DNA of 64,000 nucleotides from Hyphomicrobiales bacterium (GCA_025359215.1 JANYHE010000123.1:62001-126000); one strand, 5' to 3'; counted from the first letter of the stretch, positions 1 through 11,268 are shown. Notes: a model not told the origin generated them from the sequence alone. Numbers and translations: made by a program.

Positions 1-502
1 TCTTTTCGGAATCATCGATAAACAAACATTCCGCGGCCACCAACTTGTTACGTTTCAAGCTGAGTTCATAAATGGCTGCATCAGGCTTGATCAGCTTCTC
101 ATCGCCGGAAACCACAATATCGCGGAACAAATTCAAAAATGGAAAGCGCAGCCGCGTTTCGCGGAACTTGTCCTGGTTCCAATTGGTGATGGCATAAAGC
201 GGAACATTCTTTTTATGCAAGCTTTCTAAAATATCCACACTGCCATCAATGGCACCGGGAATTGTTTCATGCCAGCGCGTGTCATAGGCTGCAATTTCTT
301 CGGCATAAGTGGGGTGTTCAGCGGAAAGCAATTTTACTGCTTCTGAAAATGTGCGACCACGATCTTGTTCCATATTCCAATCATGATTGCAAACATTGGC
401 GAGAAACCACTCAACCTTGGCTTCATCATCAAAAATCTTGCGGTAAAGAATACGTGGGTCCCATTTGATGAGAACCATACCAAGATCGAAAATGACGTTC
501 AT
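1..502 (-). CDS. HAD-superfamily hydrolase (partial, runs off the window start)
   Basis: Reverse-strand reading from ATG at 502 gives MNVIFDLGMVLIKWDPR...CLFIDDSEK; HAD motif I-like start and FIDDS motif; start codon overlaps the smc stop. Confidence 0.8.
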   Translation of the reverse strand, partial: MNVIFDLGMVLIKWDPRILYRKIFDDEAKVEWFLANVCNHDWNMEQDRGRTFSEAVKLLSAEHPTYAEEIAAYDTRWHETIPGAIDGSVDILESLHKKNVPLYAITNWNQDKFRETRLRFPFLNLFRDIVVSGDEKLIKPDAAIYELSLKRNKLVAAECLFIDDSEK

Positions 503-3500
503 TACACAGCCTCAACCAGTTGTTCAGCCTCTTCTAAATTCACCGACACCAATTGCGATACGCCACGCTCCATCATGGTCACTCCAAACAACCTGTGCAT
601 CCGCGCCATTGTTAATGGATGATGCGTGATGATGAGAAAGCGCGTTTCCGTGCGTTGAAGCATTGCATCCAGCAGATTGCAGAAGCGCTCTACGTTATGA
701 TCATCCAGCGGTGCATCCACTTCGTCGAGCACGCAGATCGGTGATGGGTTGGTGAGGAAGACTGCGAATATAAGAGACAAAGCCGTAAGCGTTTGTTCTC
801 CGCCGGAAAGCAATGACAAGACTGTTGGCTTTTTGCCCGGCGGATTAGCCAGAATTTCAAGCCCCGCTTCCAGCGGATCATCAGATTCAATCAGTTGCAA
901 TTCTGCCTTGCCACCACCAAACAAAGTGGTGAACAATTCGCCAAACTTGGTGTTCACTGTGTCAAATGCATCCAGCAAGCGCTGGCGGCCTTCGCGGTTC
1001 AGGCTACCTATAGCACCGCGCAATTTGGCAATGGCTTGCACCAGTTCGTCTTTTTCAAATTTCATGGTGTCTAGCTGTGTGCTCAGTGCTTCAGCTTCTT
1101 CATCAGCCCGCAAATTCACGGCACCCAGGCGCTCGCGGTCTTCACGAAGACCGATCAGCTTTTTCTCAATTTCGTCGCCAGCAGGAAGTTTTGCAGCGTC
1201 AACTTCGGCGCGCTGCAAAATTTCTTCTGGCTCACATTGCAGCGTTTCTGAAATGCGCGACGTGCAATGCTCTAAGCGGCTGGATGAGGATTCAAGATGA
1301 GCCCCTAAACGTGCATGGGTTTCGCGTGAAGTGGACGCCAATTCTTGTGCGGCACGTAAGGCCTGATCGGCAGAACGCACGCTGTTTTCTGCTGTTGCCA
1401 AAGCATCAGCTGCAAGCTTGCGCTCGGTTTCAGCTTCGCTCAACGTATTCATGAGCTTCAATCGACGATCCGCCAAGGCTTGTGGCATGGCGCTCATTTC
1501 AGTGATTGAAATCTCAGTTTCTTCAACACGCTTTACCAAGGCCGCAGTTTGTTCCTTGGCTTTGGCCGCGCGGTTTTTCCATTGCTCTTGCTCTGAAGCA
1601 ATGGCCTTCAATCTTTCGGCACGAACACGCGCTTCACGCTCCAAGCCATCATGCTTGGCGCGGGCTTCAGCATAAGTGGCGCGTTCACCATTCAAAATGT
1701 CGCGCAGTTTTTGCAACTCATGTGCAATGCCATCGGCAGCGGGCAAGGCAGCAAACTCAATTTGGGCCACATCAGCAAATCCACGCGCTTCGCTCATCCG
1801 TGCTGTGCTGCTGCGGGCTGCTTCTTCCAAAGCACTCGTCTGTGCGGCAGTTTCGGCCATGCGCCGTTCATGGGCCTGCAAGGCTTGGCGCGACACATCT
1901 AAGGCAGAAGTTGAAGCCCTCCACGCATCACGCTTTTCACGTTCAGCTCGAACACCCGTTTCAACCGCCACACGCGAAGCTTCATAATCAGCTTTCAAAG
2001 CATCAGCAGCGGCTATCGCAAGCTTCATATCTTCTTCAATCGAGGAGAGGCGATTACGTTCAGCCAGTCTTTTGGCAGCGGCACTTGGTGCATCGGCTGC
2101 AGCAGTAAAACCGTCCCAGCGCCACACATCGCCTTCAGTGGAAACCAAACGCTGGCCGGGCTGGAGCTGCGCTTGCAACGCAGCGCCAACAGCTTTCGAA
2201 ACCACTCCAACATGAGAAAGAATGCGAGACAGCGCATGCGGTGCTTGCACAAATTGCGAGAGTGCTACAGCATCGCCGGGAAGCGTTGCCACAGCATCCA
2301 GCGGCGGCAAGCCACGCCAGAACACCGGCGCTCCTTCATCGGCGGAGGCTTCAATATCTTCACCCAAGGCAGCAGCAAGTGCACCTTCATAACCCGGCTG
2401 CACGGTGATTGAGTCAACAAGTGATGGCCACAAATCGCCACCACCAGCTTTCAATAAATTCGTCAATGTGCGGACTTCAGTTTGCAAGCGTTCAGCTTTG
2501 CGCCGTCCATCATCAAAGGCTTGGCGCTTGTCGCCTTCCACTTGCCGTGAAACCCGAAGCCCCACTTCTGAATGTCCGGCCGCTTGTTCGGCAGCACTGG
2601 CCACAGCAACGGCTGCTTCAACAGCGGCAATCAATGTGGCGCCATCAGCGGCTGAACCAAAACGTGCCTGCAAAGCTTGGCGGCGCTGTTCAATATCGGC
2701 TGCTTCACGGTCCAACTTAGCAATACGATTCTGATGCTCGGCAATCGCCCGCTCCATGGCGCTTCGTTGGGCCGAGAGTTCCGACAAACGATTATTGGCT
2801 TCATCCGCAGCTTCTTGGGCGCGGGCCAAAGAGGCGGCAGATTCTTGCAAGGCAATGGCCGCTTGGCTGCGAATATCAGTATCTTGGGAAAGCGCAGTTT
2901 CCAAACCAACGGCTTCATCTTGCAGCTTGACAATCACACCATCGGTATCTTGCACCAATTCTTCTTCACGGCGAAGATCATTGGCGGCCTGGGTGCGACG
3001 TTGCTTGAGTTCACTCAAACGACTCTCAACACGTTTTTCTTCTTCATCAAGAGAAGCGCGTTCAAGTGTAATCCGTTGCAGAACTGCGGCACGAATGGTT
3101 TCTTGTTCACGTAAATTTGGCAGAGTTTCACCCAATTCATCACGAGCGCGTAGCTGTGATGATGCAGCCAAAGTATGCTCAGCCAACACGCGGGTCATTT
3201 CGTCGAGCGCTTGTTTGTCGGCACTCATCGCAACGCTGGCATCGCGCCACGCCACGAACAATCCCGCCGCTTCAAGTTTGCGAATATCTGCTGAAACTTG
3301 CTTATACTTAAGCGCCTGTCGCGCTTGGCGCTTCAAACTGGCGAGTTGGCTTTCCAGCTGGGCTGTCACATCATCCAGCCGTGCCATATTGGCTTCAGCG
3401 GCTTTAAGTTTTAATTCCGCTTCGTGGCGGCGGGTGTGCAGGCCCGTAATGCCTGCTGCCTCTTCCAAAATTAAACGCCGTGCCTGTGGCTTGGCATTGA

Positions 3501-3957
3501 TGATCTCAGAAATCTGCCCCTGCCGCACCAAGGCGGGAGAGCGCGAGCCGGTAGAAACATCCGCAAACAAAAGCTGCACATCACGGGCGCGAACTTCTGA
3601 ACCATTGACCCGGTAAGTCGAGCCTTGATCTTTTACAATCTGGCGCGAGATTTCCACCATCTCGGAATCATTATAGGCGGAAGGCGCAGTGCGGTCCTCA
3701 TTGCCCATGGTGACTAAAACTTCAGCCATGTTGCGGGCAGGGCGGCCTTGGGTGCCGGCGAAAATAACGTCTTCCATGCCTGAGCCGCGCATGGATTTGT
3801 AAGAGTTCTCCCCCATCACCCAGCGCAGCGCTTCAAGAAGATTAGATTTGCCACACCCATTTGGCCCCACCACTCCGGTGAGGCCGCGCTCAATCACAAG
3901 CTCAGTTGGCTCAACGAAAGATTTAAAGCCCGTCAGTCTAAGTTTGGCAAACCGCAT
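502..3957 (-). CDS. smc: Chromosome segregation protein SMC
   Basis: 1151 aa; N-terminal MRFAKLRLTGFKSFVEPTELVIERGLTGVVGPNGCGKSNLLEALRWVMGE Walker A, C-terminal LSGGEQTLTALSLIFAVF signature and CVLDEVDAPLDD Walker B, long coiled coil. Confidence 0.97.
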   Translation of the reverse strand: MRFAKLRLTGFKSFVEPTELVIERGLTGVVGPNGCGKSNLLEALRWVMGENSYKSMRGSGMEDVIFAGTQGRPARNMAEVLVTMGNEDRTAPSAYNDSEMVEISRQIVKDQGSTYRVNGSEVRARDVQLLFADVSTGSRSPALVRQGQISEIINAKPQARRLILEEAAGITGLHTRRHEAELKLKAAEANMARLDDVTAQLESQLASLKRQARQALKYKQVSADIRKLEAAGLFVAWRDASVAMSADKQALDEMTRVLAEHTLAASSQLRARDELGETLPNLREQETIRAAVLQRITLERASLDEEEKRVESRLSELKQRRTQAANDLRREEELVQDTDGVIVKLQDEAVGLETALSQDTDIRSQAAIALQESAASLARAQEAADEANNRLSELSAQRSAMERAIAEHQNRIAKLDREAADIEQRRQALQARFGSAADGATLIAAVEAAVAVASAAEQAAGHSEVGLRVSRQVEGDKRQAFDDGRRKAERLQTEVRTLTNLLKAGGGDLWPSLVDSITVQPGYEGALAAALGEDIEASADEGAPVFWRGLPPLDAVATLPGDAVALSQFVQAPHALSRILSHVGVVSKAVGAALQAQLQPGQRLVSTEGDVWRWDGFTAAADAPSAAAKRLAERNRLSSIEEDMKLAIAAADALKADYEASRVAVETGVRAEREKRDAWRASTSALDVSRQALQAHERRMAETAAQTSALEEAARSSTARMSEARGFADVAQIEFAALPAADGIAHELQKLRDILNGERATYAEARAKHDGLEREARVRAERLKAIASEQEQWKNRAAKAKEQTAALVKRVEETEISITEMSAMPQALADRRLKLMNTLSEAETERKLAADALATAENSVRSADQALRAAQELASTSRETHARLGAHLESSSSRLEHCTSRISETLQCEPEEILQRAEVDAAKLPAGDEIEKKLIGLREDRERLGAVNLRADEEAEALSTQLDTMKFEKDELVQAIAKLRGAIGSLNREGRQRLLDAFDTVNTKFGELFTTLFGGGKAELQLIESDDPLEAGLEILANPPGKKPTVLSLLSGGEQTLTALSLIFAVFLTNPSPICVLDEVDAPLDDHNVERFCNLLDAMLQRTETRFLIITHHPLTMARMHRLFGVTMMERGVSQLVSVNLEEAEQLVEAV

Positions 3958-3975
3958 CTTTCGTGGGCCTCGTTA

Positions 3976-4605
3976 CTATTTCAACAGCGGATCGAGAATG
4001 GCCTTCATCGCATCATAAGTGCGCTCGCCATCATATGATTTACCCGCGATGAAGAATGTGGGAATGCCAGTCACGCCATAGCTCTTGTCAGCTTTGTCGC
4101 GAACTTCAAAAATGGCCTTCGCCACTTTTTCATTTTTGAGGCAGGCTTCAAAGTCAACTTCGGTCATGCCGCTTTGTTTAGCGATTTCCTTCAAACCATT
4201 ATAGGCATCGGGCACCCATTTTTGTTGGGTCTTGAAAAAGACATCAACCAGAGGGAAATATTTTTCTTTAGGCGAGCAGCGTGCAACCATGAAGGCTGCC
4301 ATAGCTTGATCGTTGTGAGGAAATTCGCGGAAAATGAATTTCACTTTGCCGGTGTCAATATACTCCGATTTAATTTTGCCAAACACATCATTGTTAAAAG
4401 CCGCGCAATGAGGGCAGCTTGCAGAAGCATATTCGACGATTGTAACTTTGGCCGTGTCAACGCCCATCGTCATGTCACCTTCGGAAGGGGGCGTCATCAA
4501 ATCAGTTAAATCAACTTTTTTTGCATCCTCAGCAAAAGCTGGAATGGCTGTGGCAGCCAAAGCGGCAGCGCTGAGCATTAGGGTACGGCGGGATGTGTTA
4601 ATCAT
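3976..4605 (-). CDS. DsbA-family thiol:disulfide oxidoreductase (secreted)
   Basis: 209 aa, signal peptide, EYASASCPHCAAF CxxC motif, GVTGIPTFFIAGKSYDG cis-Pro region. Confidence 0.93.
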   Translation of the reverse strand: MINTSRRTLMLSAAALAATAIPAFAEDAKKVDLTDLMTPPSEGDMTMGVDTAKVTIVEYASASCPHCAAFNNDVFGKIKSEYIDTGKVKFIFREFPHNDQAMAAFMVARCSPKEKYFPLVDVFFKTQQKWVPDAYNGLKEIAKQSGMTEVDFEACLKNEKVAKAIFEVRDKADKSYGVTGIPTFFIAGKSYDGERTYDAMKAILDPLLK

Positions 4606-5138
4606 GAGGTTTTCCTACTAGATGTTGGGGGAACTGGCCAATCCCTATTTTCCCCTGTGGAGAACGTGGAAAGTTTGGGACCATTCGGAGCCGCATGAGA
4701 AGCCAGACGCGCCAAGGCAGCTTTCAAATCCTCATCGGCAATATCGTCAATTTTATCAGCCCAAGCTTGCTTTGCGGCAGGGGCCATAGGACGAATTTCA
4801 GGTTTTTTAGGTGCGGGCTGAAGACTGCCCTGAATGATTTTGAGCGAAGTAATAGCGCCATAGCCCAGAAACTGGTTCACCCGCTCAATAATGCGCGGTC
4901 CTTCATATTGCAGCTCTAACCCTCGCCCGGCAACCGCGCGCAAAACCAAAGTTCCGCCCGTTTTTCGGGCATTCTCGGCAGCTGATTTGGGCCATTTTAT
5001 CTTATCTGGCAGACAGAAATCAGCAAACGGTGGTCCAATAACCGCCCCCCATTGCGAGATGAGCTGTTCACTGGCAAAGCCATGGCGCGTGAAAGCCGCC
5101 TTGGCGAGGGTTCTAAAATGCTTGTCGAGTGTTTCCAT
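4602..5138 (-). CDS. DUF721 (DciA-like) protein
   Basis: METLDKHFRTLAKAAFTRHGFASEQLISQWGAVIGPPFADFCLPDKIKWP DUF721 pattern; internal start at 5138 preferred over ORF start 5270; divergent from mutY. Confidence 0.8.
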   Translation of the reverse strand: METLDKHFRTLAKAAFTRHGFASEQLISQWGAVIGPPFADFCLPDKIKWPKSAAENARKTGGTLVLRAVAGRGLELQYEGPRIIERVNQFLGYGAITSLKIIQGSLQPAPKKPEIRPMAPAAKQAWADKIDDIADEDLKAALARLASHAAPNGPKLSTFSTGENRDWPVPPTSSRKTS

Positions 5139-5184
5139 CAGAGAGTTCAAAATGCTGTTATCCAATGATATTTCACGTAAAACC

Positions 5185-6228
5185 ATGGCGGAACAAGGGC
5201 TGCAACAAGATTTAACAGGTAAATTATTGGAATGGTATGATGCCCATGCTAGAGATTTGCCATGGCGCATGAAGGGCGGAGAGGCCGCCGACCCTTATAA
5301 AATATGGCTTTCTGAGATTATGCTGCAACAAACCACTGTGGCAGCCGTGCAGGATTACTTCATCAAATTTGTTGGTTTATGGCCCAACGTTAATGCGTTG
5401 GCGGCAGCTTCCACCGAAGATGTGATGAAAGCTTGGGCGGGCCTTGGCTACTATGCCCGGGCTCGAAATCTGCACGCCTGTGCCAAAATTGTGGCAACCG
5501 AAATGGCAGGAAAGTTTCCAGCTTCAGTTGTGGAGTTGCAAAAACTCCCCGGCGTCGGCCCCTACACTTCAGCCGCCATTGCGGCCATTGCGTTTGATAT
5601 TCCCGCCGCTGCCATTGATGGCAATGTGGACCGCGTAATATCTCGGTATTTTGCAATTGAAGAGCCATTGCCACAATCAAAACCGCGTATCCGCCAAGAA
5701 ACCGAGGCGCTGGTGCCGGAAAAACGCAGTGGCGATTTCGCTCAAGCACTGATGGATTTGGGGGCCACCATTTGTACGCCAAAATCTCCTTCTTGCGATA
5801 TTTGTCCGTGGACGGATCAATGTTCGGGTCGTCTACGTGGCATGGCCACCGCATTGCCGCTCAAGTCCAAAAAACAAAAAATCATAACCCGCTATGGCCA
5901 CCTCTATTGGATCGAGAATTCCAAGGGTGAAGTGCTGGTGCGCACCCGCGAAGCCAAAGGCCTGCTGGGCGGCATGACAGAATTCCCATCAAGCGATTGG
6001 TTCCGCGACACTCTGGAAAATTTTGAAGCGCCGTTTCCATCAAGTTGGAAAAAAATGATGGGTGTGGTCGAACACACCTTCACGCATTTTCATTTGGAAT
6101 TGACCGTCTGGAAAACCCAAAGCGAGCAGCCTGAATTGAAATCGCACTTTGTGCCACGAGGTGAATTAGCAGGGGAAGCCCTGCCATCACTCATGCGCAA
6201 AGTGGCGGCGCATGTTTTGAAATTTTAA
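5185..6228 (+). CDS. mutY: A/G-specific adenine glycosylase
   Basis: WYDAHARDLPWR, LSEIMLQQTTVAAV, LPGVGPYTSAAIAAIAF HhH, 4Fe-4S cysteine cluster CTPKSPSCDICPWTDQC; start chosen at ATG 5185. Confidence 0.96.
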   Translation: MAEQGLQQDLTGKLLEWYDAHARDLPWRMKGGEAADPYKIWLSEIMLQQTTVAAVQDYFIKFVGLWPNVNALAAASTEDVMKAWAGLGYYARARNLHACAKIVATEMAGKFPASVVELQKLPGVGPYTSAAIAAIAFDIPAAAIDGNVDRVISRYFAIEEPLPQSKPRIRQETEALVPEKRSGDFAQALMDLGATICTPKSPSCDICPWTDQCSGRLRGMATALPLKSKKQKIITRYGHLYWIENSKGEVLVRTREAKGLLGGMTEFPSSDWFRDTLENFEAPFPSSWKKMMGVVEHTFTHFHLELTVWKTQSEQPELKSHFVPRGELAGEALPSLMRKVAAHVLKF

Positions 6229-7235
6229 AAAGCCGGCACCCATTGCACCTGATCAATCCGAGTGGCCCCAGTCGCCAGCATAATCACACGATCTAACCCC
6301 AAGGCTACACCAGACGCTGATGGCATGATGGCCAGTGCGGCCAGCAATTCTTCATCGATAGGATAACGCTCGCCATATCGGGCTTCCTTTATATCCATCT
6401 CGTCCACGAAACGACGGCGCTGTTCTTCTGGATCGGTCAATTCGCCAAAGCCATTGGCCAGTTCAACGCCACAAGCGTAAAGCTCAAACCGTTCCGCCAC
6501 GCGCTCGTCATGAGCGCAGGTGCGGGCCAGAGCTGCTTCAACCGAGGGATATTCATATAGCACTGTTATGCGGCCATTACCCAAATGGGGTTCCACCTTT
6601 TCAACCAATATGCGGCTAAAAATATCGGACCAAGTTTCGGTTTTTTGAAATGCCACAGGAGAGATTGCGGCCAGTGCATCACGATTATTCAGTGTACTGA
6701 GCAAATCAACATCGGCATATTTCACAAAAGCATCCTGCACGCTCAACCATTCAGCCTCAGCCAGCGGATTGCAGATGCGGCCGCGCCACTCAAAATTCTT
6801 TTGCCCTGCTGCCAATCGCACCAAAGCCAAAGTGTCATGAATGATAATGCGGTATTCTTCTTCAACCCGGTACCATTCCAACATCGTAAATTCTGGTGCA
6901 TGTGTCAGCGTTCGTTCGCGGTTTCGGAACACATGGCCCAGATTGAAAATTCGCCTTTCACCAGCGGCTAGTAATTTCTTGCAAGCAAATTCTGGTGATG
7001 TGTGCAGATAGCGCGGCACTCCAACACCATCATTTCCGATCAATGTGGTTTGAAAGGCATGAAGATGCGCTTCATTGCCAGGCGATACTTGAAGGGCAGC
7101 GGTGTCCACTTCCAGAAAATCACGTTCGGCAAACCACTGGCGTATGTCGGCAATAATTTTATTGCGCGCCAACAAGAATGGCCTGCGGTCGGCATGGCGT
7201 AAGGGGTGATACCAAGGGGAATCAGGTCTGGGCAA
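6225..7235 (-). CDS. epmA: EF-P lysine aminoacylase EpmA (GenX/PoxA)
   Basis: Class II LysRS-like: YLHTSPEFACKKLLAAGERRIFNLGHVFRNRERTLTHAPEFTMLEWYR; GVALGLDRVIMLATGA motif 3; divergent from efp. Confidence 0.93.
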   Translation of the reverse strand: MPRPDSPWYHPLRHADRRPFLLARNKIIADIRQWFAERDFLEVDTAALQVSPGNEAHLHAFQTTLIGNDGVGVPRYLHTSPEFACKKLLAAGERRIFNLGHVFRNRERTLTHAPEFTMLEWYRVEEEYRIIIHDTLALVRLAAGQKNFEWRGRICNPLAEAEWLSVQDAFVKYADVDLLSTLNNRDALAAISPVAFQKTETWSDIFSRILVEKVEPHLGNGRITVLYEYPSVEAALARTCAHDERVAERFELYACGVELANGFGELTDPEEQRRRFVDEMDIKEARYGERYPIDEELLAALAIMPSASGVALGLDRVIMLATGATRIDQVQWVPAF

Positions 7236-7313
7236 AGGGGTTGGCTTTCAGCTGTTTCACTGCTAATAGCCGCGCCAACATCAATTCGCAAAATTTAAAA
7301 AGAGAGAATATCC

Positions 7314-7886
7314 GTGGTAAAAGTGATAGCCAGCGGCGTGCGTAAAGGCAACGTCATCGAACATGAAGACGGCAAGCTCTATATCGTGCTCAAAGCCGAA
7401 TCCATGCATCCTGGCAAGGGCACGCCCACCACCACCATCGACATGCGCCGCATTTCTGACGGTGTGAAAACTGTGATGCGTTATAAAACCACCGATGCCA
7501 TGGAACGCGCTTTCGTTGAAACCATTATGCACACTTATTTATATCAGGATGGCGACAACTACGTTTTCATGAACCCTGAAAGCTTCGAACAAGTGCCGCT
7601 GACTGGCGACATGGTGGGCGATTATGTGCCTTACCTGCAAGAGGGCATGGAATGCCAGATTGCCATGTTCAATGATGGGCCAATTTCTATTGAAATTCCG
7701 CCACGCATTACGTTGGAAATCATGGAAACTGAGCCTGCGATTAAAAATCAAACTGCTTCGTCTTCTTTCAAGCCCGCCATGCTGAACAATGGTGTTCGCA
7801 CCTTGGTGCCACCCCACATTAATGTGGGCACCCGCATTGTGGTGGATACCAATGATGGCTCTTATGTGGAACGCGCGAAAGATTAA
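7314..7886 (+). CDS. efp: Elongation factor P
   Basis: 190 aa, KOW-like N-terminus, [10 protein letters not shown] loop with conserved Lys, C-terminal [21 protein letters not shown]. Confidence 0.96.
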   Translation: MVKVIASGVRKGNVIEHEDGKLYIVLKAESMHPGKGTPTTTIDMRRISDGVKTVMRYKTTDAMERAFVETIMHTYLYQDGDNYVFMNPESFEQVPLTGDMVGDYVPYLQEGMECQIAMFNDGPISIEIPPRITLEIMETEPAIKNQTASSSFKPAMLNNGVRTLVPPHINVGTRIVVDTNDGSYVERAKD

Positions 7887-8464
7887 GCGTGGCCAGCATC
7901 CGCTGATAACATGCGCGGATCAACACCCAGTTTTGCAAGGGCTGCCCAGTGCAGCCCTTCATAATTTCCAGAGAACACCAAATTCAAATCAGCATCGCAA
8001 TGCAGCCAGCCATTGCGTTTAATCTCTTCCTCCAGTTGTCCGGGCGACCAGCCCGCATAGCCCAGCGCTAATAATTTGCGCATGGGCCCTTTGCCTTTGG
8101 CAATATCACGCAAGATATCGACAGTTGCAGTCAGAGCAAATTCGGGTGTGATTTTCAAACTTTCAACAGGCGAAAAATATTCACTGCTGTGCAGCACAAA
8201 TCCTTGAAATTGCTTGACGGGTCCACCAAAAAGGATCGGCGTGAGCAATGTTTCTTCGGTGATATTTCCCTCTTCAGGTGAAATATCCAATTTATCGACA
8301 AGATCGGCAAAATACATGCGCGGTGCAGGCTTGTTAATCACAATGCCCATGGCGCCATCTTTATTGTGCTCACACATAAACACCACCGAACGCGCAAAAT
8401 CATCCCCCTGTATAGAGGGCATGGCGATCAATAATTTACCTTTCATGGAAATGCGTTTGGACAT
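7883..8464 (-). CDS. YqgE/AlgH family protein (UPF0301)
   Basis: [38 protein letters not shown] ... [23 protein letters not shown]. Confidence 0.93.
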   Translation of the reverse strand: MSKRISMKGKLLIAMPSIQGDDFARSVVFMCEHNKDGAMGIVINKPAPRMYFADLVDKLDISPEEGNITEETLLTPILFGGPVKQFQGFVLHSSEYFSPVESLKITPEFALTATVDILRDIAKGKGPMRKLLALGYAGWSPGQLEEEIKRNGWLHCDADLNLVFSGNYEGLHWAALAKLGVDPRMLSADAGHA

Positions 8465-8540
8465 GAAATGAACTTACTCGAAATTTACGCTAACGGGAAG
8501 GTGACTGGCATTTGATAGTGCAATTGCTTATTGGCTAAAT

Positions 8541-9278
8541 ATGGACCGCAGAATTTTTATTTCAACTCTCTTGAGTTTGCCTTTGGTGACCAACGCGCGC
8601 GCCGCCGTGCAATGGCAGGCTGAATTTATCGCAGATGGTTTTGACGGCAAGAATTACATCGCTGGCCTGCACATTTCGCTCGCCAAGGGCTGGAAAACGT
8701 ATTGGCGCAATCCTGGCCAAACAGGAATTCCGCCCGATATTAAAATTACGGGCAACAACATCGAAAGTTTCAGTGTCGATTTTCCTCTGCCGCTTCGCAT
8801 TATTGACGGCAGCGGGGAAGCATTTGGCTATCACGATGAAGTTGTTTTCCCCATTTCTATCAAGCCCAAAGACCCGAACAAGCCGGTTTCTGCCCATCTG
8901 GCCTCGTTTTTTGGCGTTTGCGCTGAGGTGTGCACGCCTGCAAAATTTGAAGCCGATGCCAATTTTAAAATTGGCGCACCACAACTATCATTCTTAAAAG
9001 AATGGCAAATGCGGGTGCCTCAAACATCGCAGTTCATTGCGGCGTCTCGCCTGTCTGAACATTATTTAGTTTTGGAATTAAACCAACCACTCACCGATAT
9101 TTTTGTTGAGGGGCCAGACCGCTATTATTTTGGTGCACCCGATTTTAAAAAGGAAAACGGCAAAGCGTGGATAAAGGTTGCCGGATTGAAGAATGATAAG
9201 GATCTATTGGGTTTAGAATTGCGTATAACCGCTGACGCAAACGGGCAGGGCCTTGAACAACAGGTTGTTGTCGCCTAA
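8541..9278 (+). CDS. DsbD N-terminal-domain-like secreted protein
   Basis: Signal peptide; GLHISLAKGWKTYWRNPGQTGIPPDI and FFGVCAEVCTPAKFEA (CxxxC) typical of protein-disulfide reductase DsbD-like domain. Confidence 0.75.
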   Translation: MDRRIFISTLLSLPLVTNARAAVQWQAEFIADGFDGKNYIAGLHISLAKGWKTYWRNPGQTGIPPDIKITGNNIESFSVDFPLPLRIIDGSGEAFGYHDEVVFPISIKPKDPNKPVSAHLASFFGVCAEVCTPAKFEADANFKIGAPQLSFLKEWQMRVPQTSQFIAASRLSEHYLVLELNQPLTDIFVEGPDRYYFGAPDFKKENGKAWIKVAGLKNDKDLLGLELRITADANGQGLEQQVVVA

Positions 9279-9305
9279 ATCCCAAACACAACTCGAGGAC
9301 CTATA

Positions 9306-9788
9306 ATGACAATTAAAATCGGCGATAAGCTGCCAGCAGCTGAATTCAATGTAATGACGGCTGATGGCCAACAAAAACTTTCAACCGATGTAATTTTCGC
9401 CGGCCGCAAAGTGGTGCTGTTCGCAGTGCCAGGTGCGTTCACCCCAACATGCTCCAATAACCACATGCCGGGCTTCCTCAGCCATCTTGATGCGATCAAA
9501 GCAAAAGGTGTGGACACCATTGCTTGTACCTCTGTGAATGATGTGCACGTGATGAGCGCTTGGGCCAAACACGCGGGCTCCGAAGGAAAAATTATGATGT
9601 TGGCCGATGGCAATGTCGCATTTGCCAAAGCCTGCGGTTTGGAGTTGGATTTGAATGTTGCCGGAATGGGGTTGCGTTCCAGCCGCTATTCCATGATTGT
9701 TGACAATGGCATAGTTAAGTCTTTGAATGTGGAAGATAAATCTGGCGTGAATGTTTCGGGTGCGGAAACTATTTTAGAGCAGCTTTAA
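9306..9788 (+). CDS. Peroxiredoxin (Prx5-type)
   Basis: [22 protein letters not shown] peroxidatic Cys motif. Confidence 0.95.
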   Translation: MTIKIGDKLPAAEFNVMTADGQQKLSTDVIFAGRKVVLFAVPGAFTPTCSNNHMPGFLSHLDAIKAKGVDTIACTSVNDVHVMSAWAKHAGSEGKIMMLADGNVAFAKACGLELDLNVAGMGLRSSRYSMIVDNGIVKSLNVEDKSGVNVSGAETILEQL

Positions 9789-10228
9789 CCCTTAAACGGT
9801 GCCATGCCTTGGCGCGCCAGTTCATCGGCTCGTTCATTTTCAGGATGGCCCACATGACCCTTTACCCAGTGCCATGAAATTTCGTGGCGCTTGATCGCTT
9901 CGTCAAGCGCCTGCCATAACTCTAAATTTTTAACAGGCTTTTTATCAGCGGTTTTCCAACCATTTTTTTTCCAGCCGTGAATCCATTTGCTAATCCCATC
10001 CTTCACATAGGATGAATCAACATGCATCTCCACTGTGCAGGGGCGCTTCAAGGCATTGAGGGCTTCAATGGCCCCTTTTAATTCCATGCGATTATTGGTT
10101 GTTTCTTTTTCGCCGCCGCACAGTTCTTTGCGCGTGCCGTTCCAATCCATCACCGCGCCCCAGCCGCCGGGGCCGGGGTTGCCAGAACAAGCGCCATCAG
10201 TGTGAATAATAACAGGGGCTACTTTCAT
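9785..10228 (-). CDS. rnhA: Ribonuclease HI
   Basis: [53 protein letters not shown]. Confidence 0.97.
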   Translation of the reverse strand: MKVAPVIIHTDGACSGNPGPGGWGAVMDWNGTRKELCGGEKETTNNRMELKGAIEALNALKRPCTVEMHVDSSYVKDGISKWIHGWKKNGWKTADKKPVKNLELWQALDEAIKRHEISWHWVKGHVGHPENERADELARQGMAPFKG

Positions 10229-11187
10229 GCCAATGTTGCAGCGGGCCGAAGTTCACGCGGCAATTTGAAAGACACATTTTCCTCACGCAAAACCACTTTC
10301 TCAACTGAAACGTTATAGTGCATTTTAAACGCATCAATAATTTCATTGACCAGCACTTCCGGTGCAGAAGCACCAGCCGAAAGGCCAATGGCTTTCAAAC
10401 CTTTCAAAGTGGACCAATCCAAATCCACCGCTCTCTGCACCAAAAGTCCGCGTGGGCAGCCGTTTTTCTCACCAACTTCCACGAGCCGCAGAGAGTTTGA
10501 TGAATTTGGCGCACCCACCACGATCAGCAATTCTACTTTGGACGCAATTAATTTTACCGCATCCTGACGGTTGGTTGTGGCATAGCAAATATCTTCCTTC
10601 AGAGGTCCTGTAATGGAAGGAAACCGCCGCTGCAAAACCGCAATTACATCTTTCGTATCATCAACTGACAATGTGGTTTGCGTGACGAAAGCCAATTTAT
10701 TTTCATCGTGCACCACAATTTTTTCTGCGTCTTCGGTGGTTTCAATCAGTGTGATTGCGCCTTCGGGCAGCTGGCCCATGGTGCCAATCACCTCCGGATG
10801 ATTTTTGTGGCCAATCAGAATAATTTCCAAACCTTGTGTGTAGTGCCGTTGTGCTTCCATGTGAACTTTAGTCACCAGCGGGCAGGTGGCATCAATCTGG
10901 AACATGGCGCGGCGCTGTGCTTCCGCAGGCACAGCTTTAGGAACACCATGGGCAGAAAAAATAACGGGGTGATCGCCCACTGGAATTTCATCCAGCTCAT
11001 CCACAAAAACAGCACCCTTGGCCTTGAGATCATCAACCACAAATTTATTGTGCACAATCTCGTGGCGCACATAAACAGGTGCCCCATAAATTTCGAGGGC
11101 CCGCTCAACAATATCAACAGCACGCACCACGCCCGCACAAAAACCACGCGGCGCAGTGAGGAGGATTTTAAGGGGGGGTAGGGACAT
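10225..11187 (-). CDS. ispH: 4-hydroxy-3-methylbut-2-enyl diphosphate reductase
   Basis: [59 protein letters not shown]; start at internal MSLPPLK preferred. Confidence 0.96.
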   Translation of the reverse strand: MSLPPLKILLTAPRGFCAGVVRAVDIVERALEIYGAPVYVRHEIVHNKFVVDDLKAKGAVFVDELDEIPVGDHPVIFSAHGVPKAVPAEAQRRAMFQIDATCPLVTKVHMEAQRHYTQGLEIILIGHKNHPEVIGTMGQLPEGAITLIETTEDAEKIVVHDENKLAFVTQTTLSVDDTKDVIAVLQRRFPSITGPLKEDICYATTNRQDAVKLIASKVELLIVVGAPNSSNSLRLVEVGEKNGCPRGLLVQRAVDLDWSTLKGLKAIGLSAGASAPEVLVNEIIDAFKMHYNVSVEKVVLREENVSFKLPRELRPAATLA

Positions 11188-11268
11188 GAAGGGAGAAATG
11201 ACGTTAGTACGCAGATATGTCAAGTTAGGGCATTGATGATTCGTAATCTTTAAAGGTGGGGCATTTCA

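Noticed and set aside
749-1300. 183-aa plus-strand ORF antisense to smc (also 1506-2108 and 2756-3616)
   Set aside because: Lies wholly inside a confident smc gene; low-complexity, Ser/Arg/Ala-rich translation typical of antisense frames.
7937-7959. Perfect 9-bp hairpin AAGGGCTGC-CCAGT-GCAGCCCTT considered as an efp terminator
   Set aside because: No T-tract follows and it lies within the yqgE coding region.
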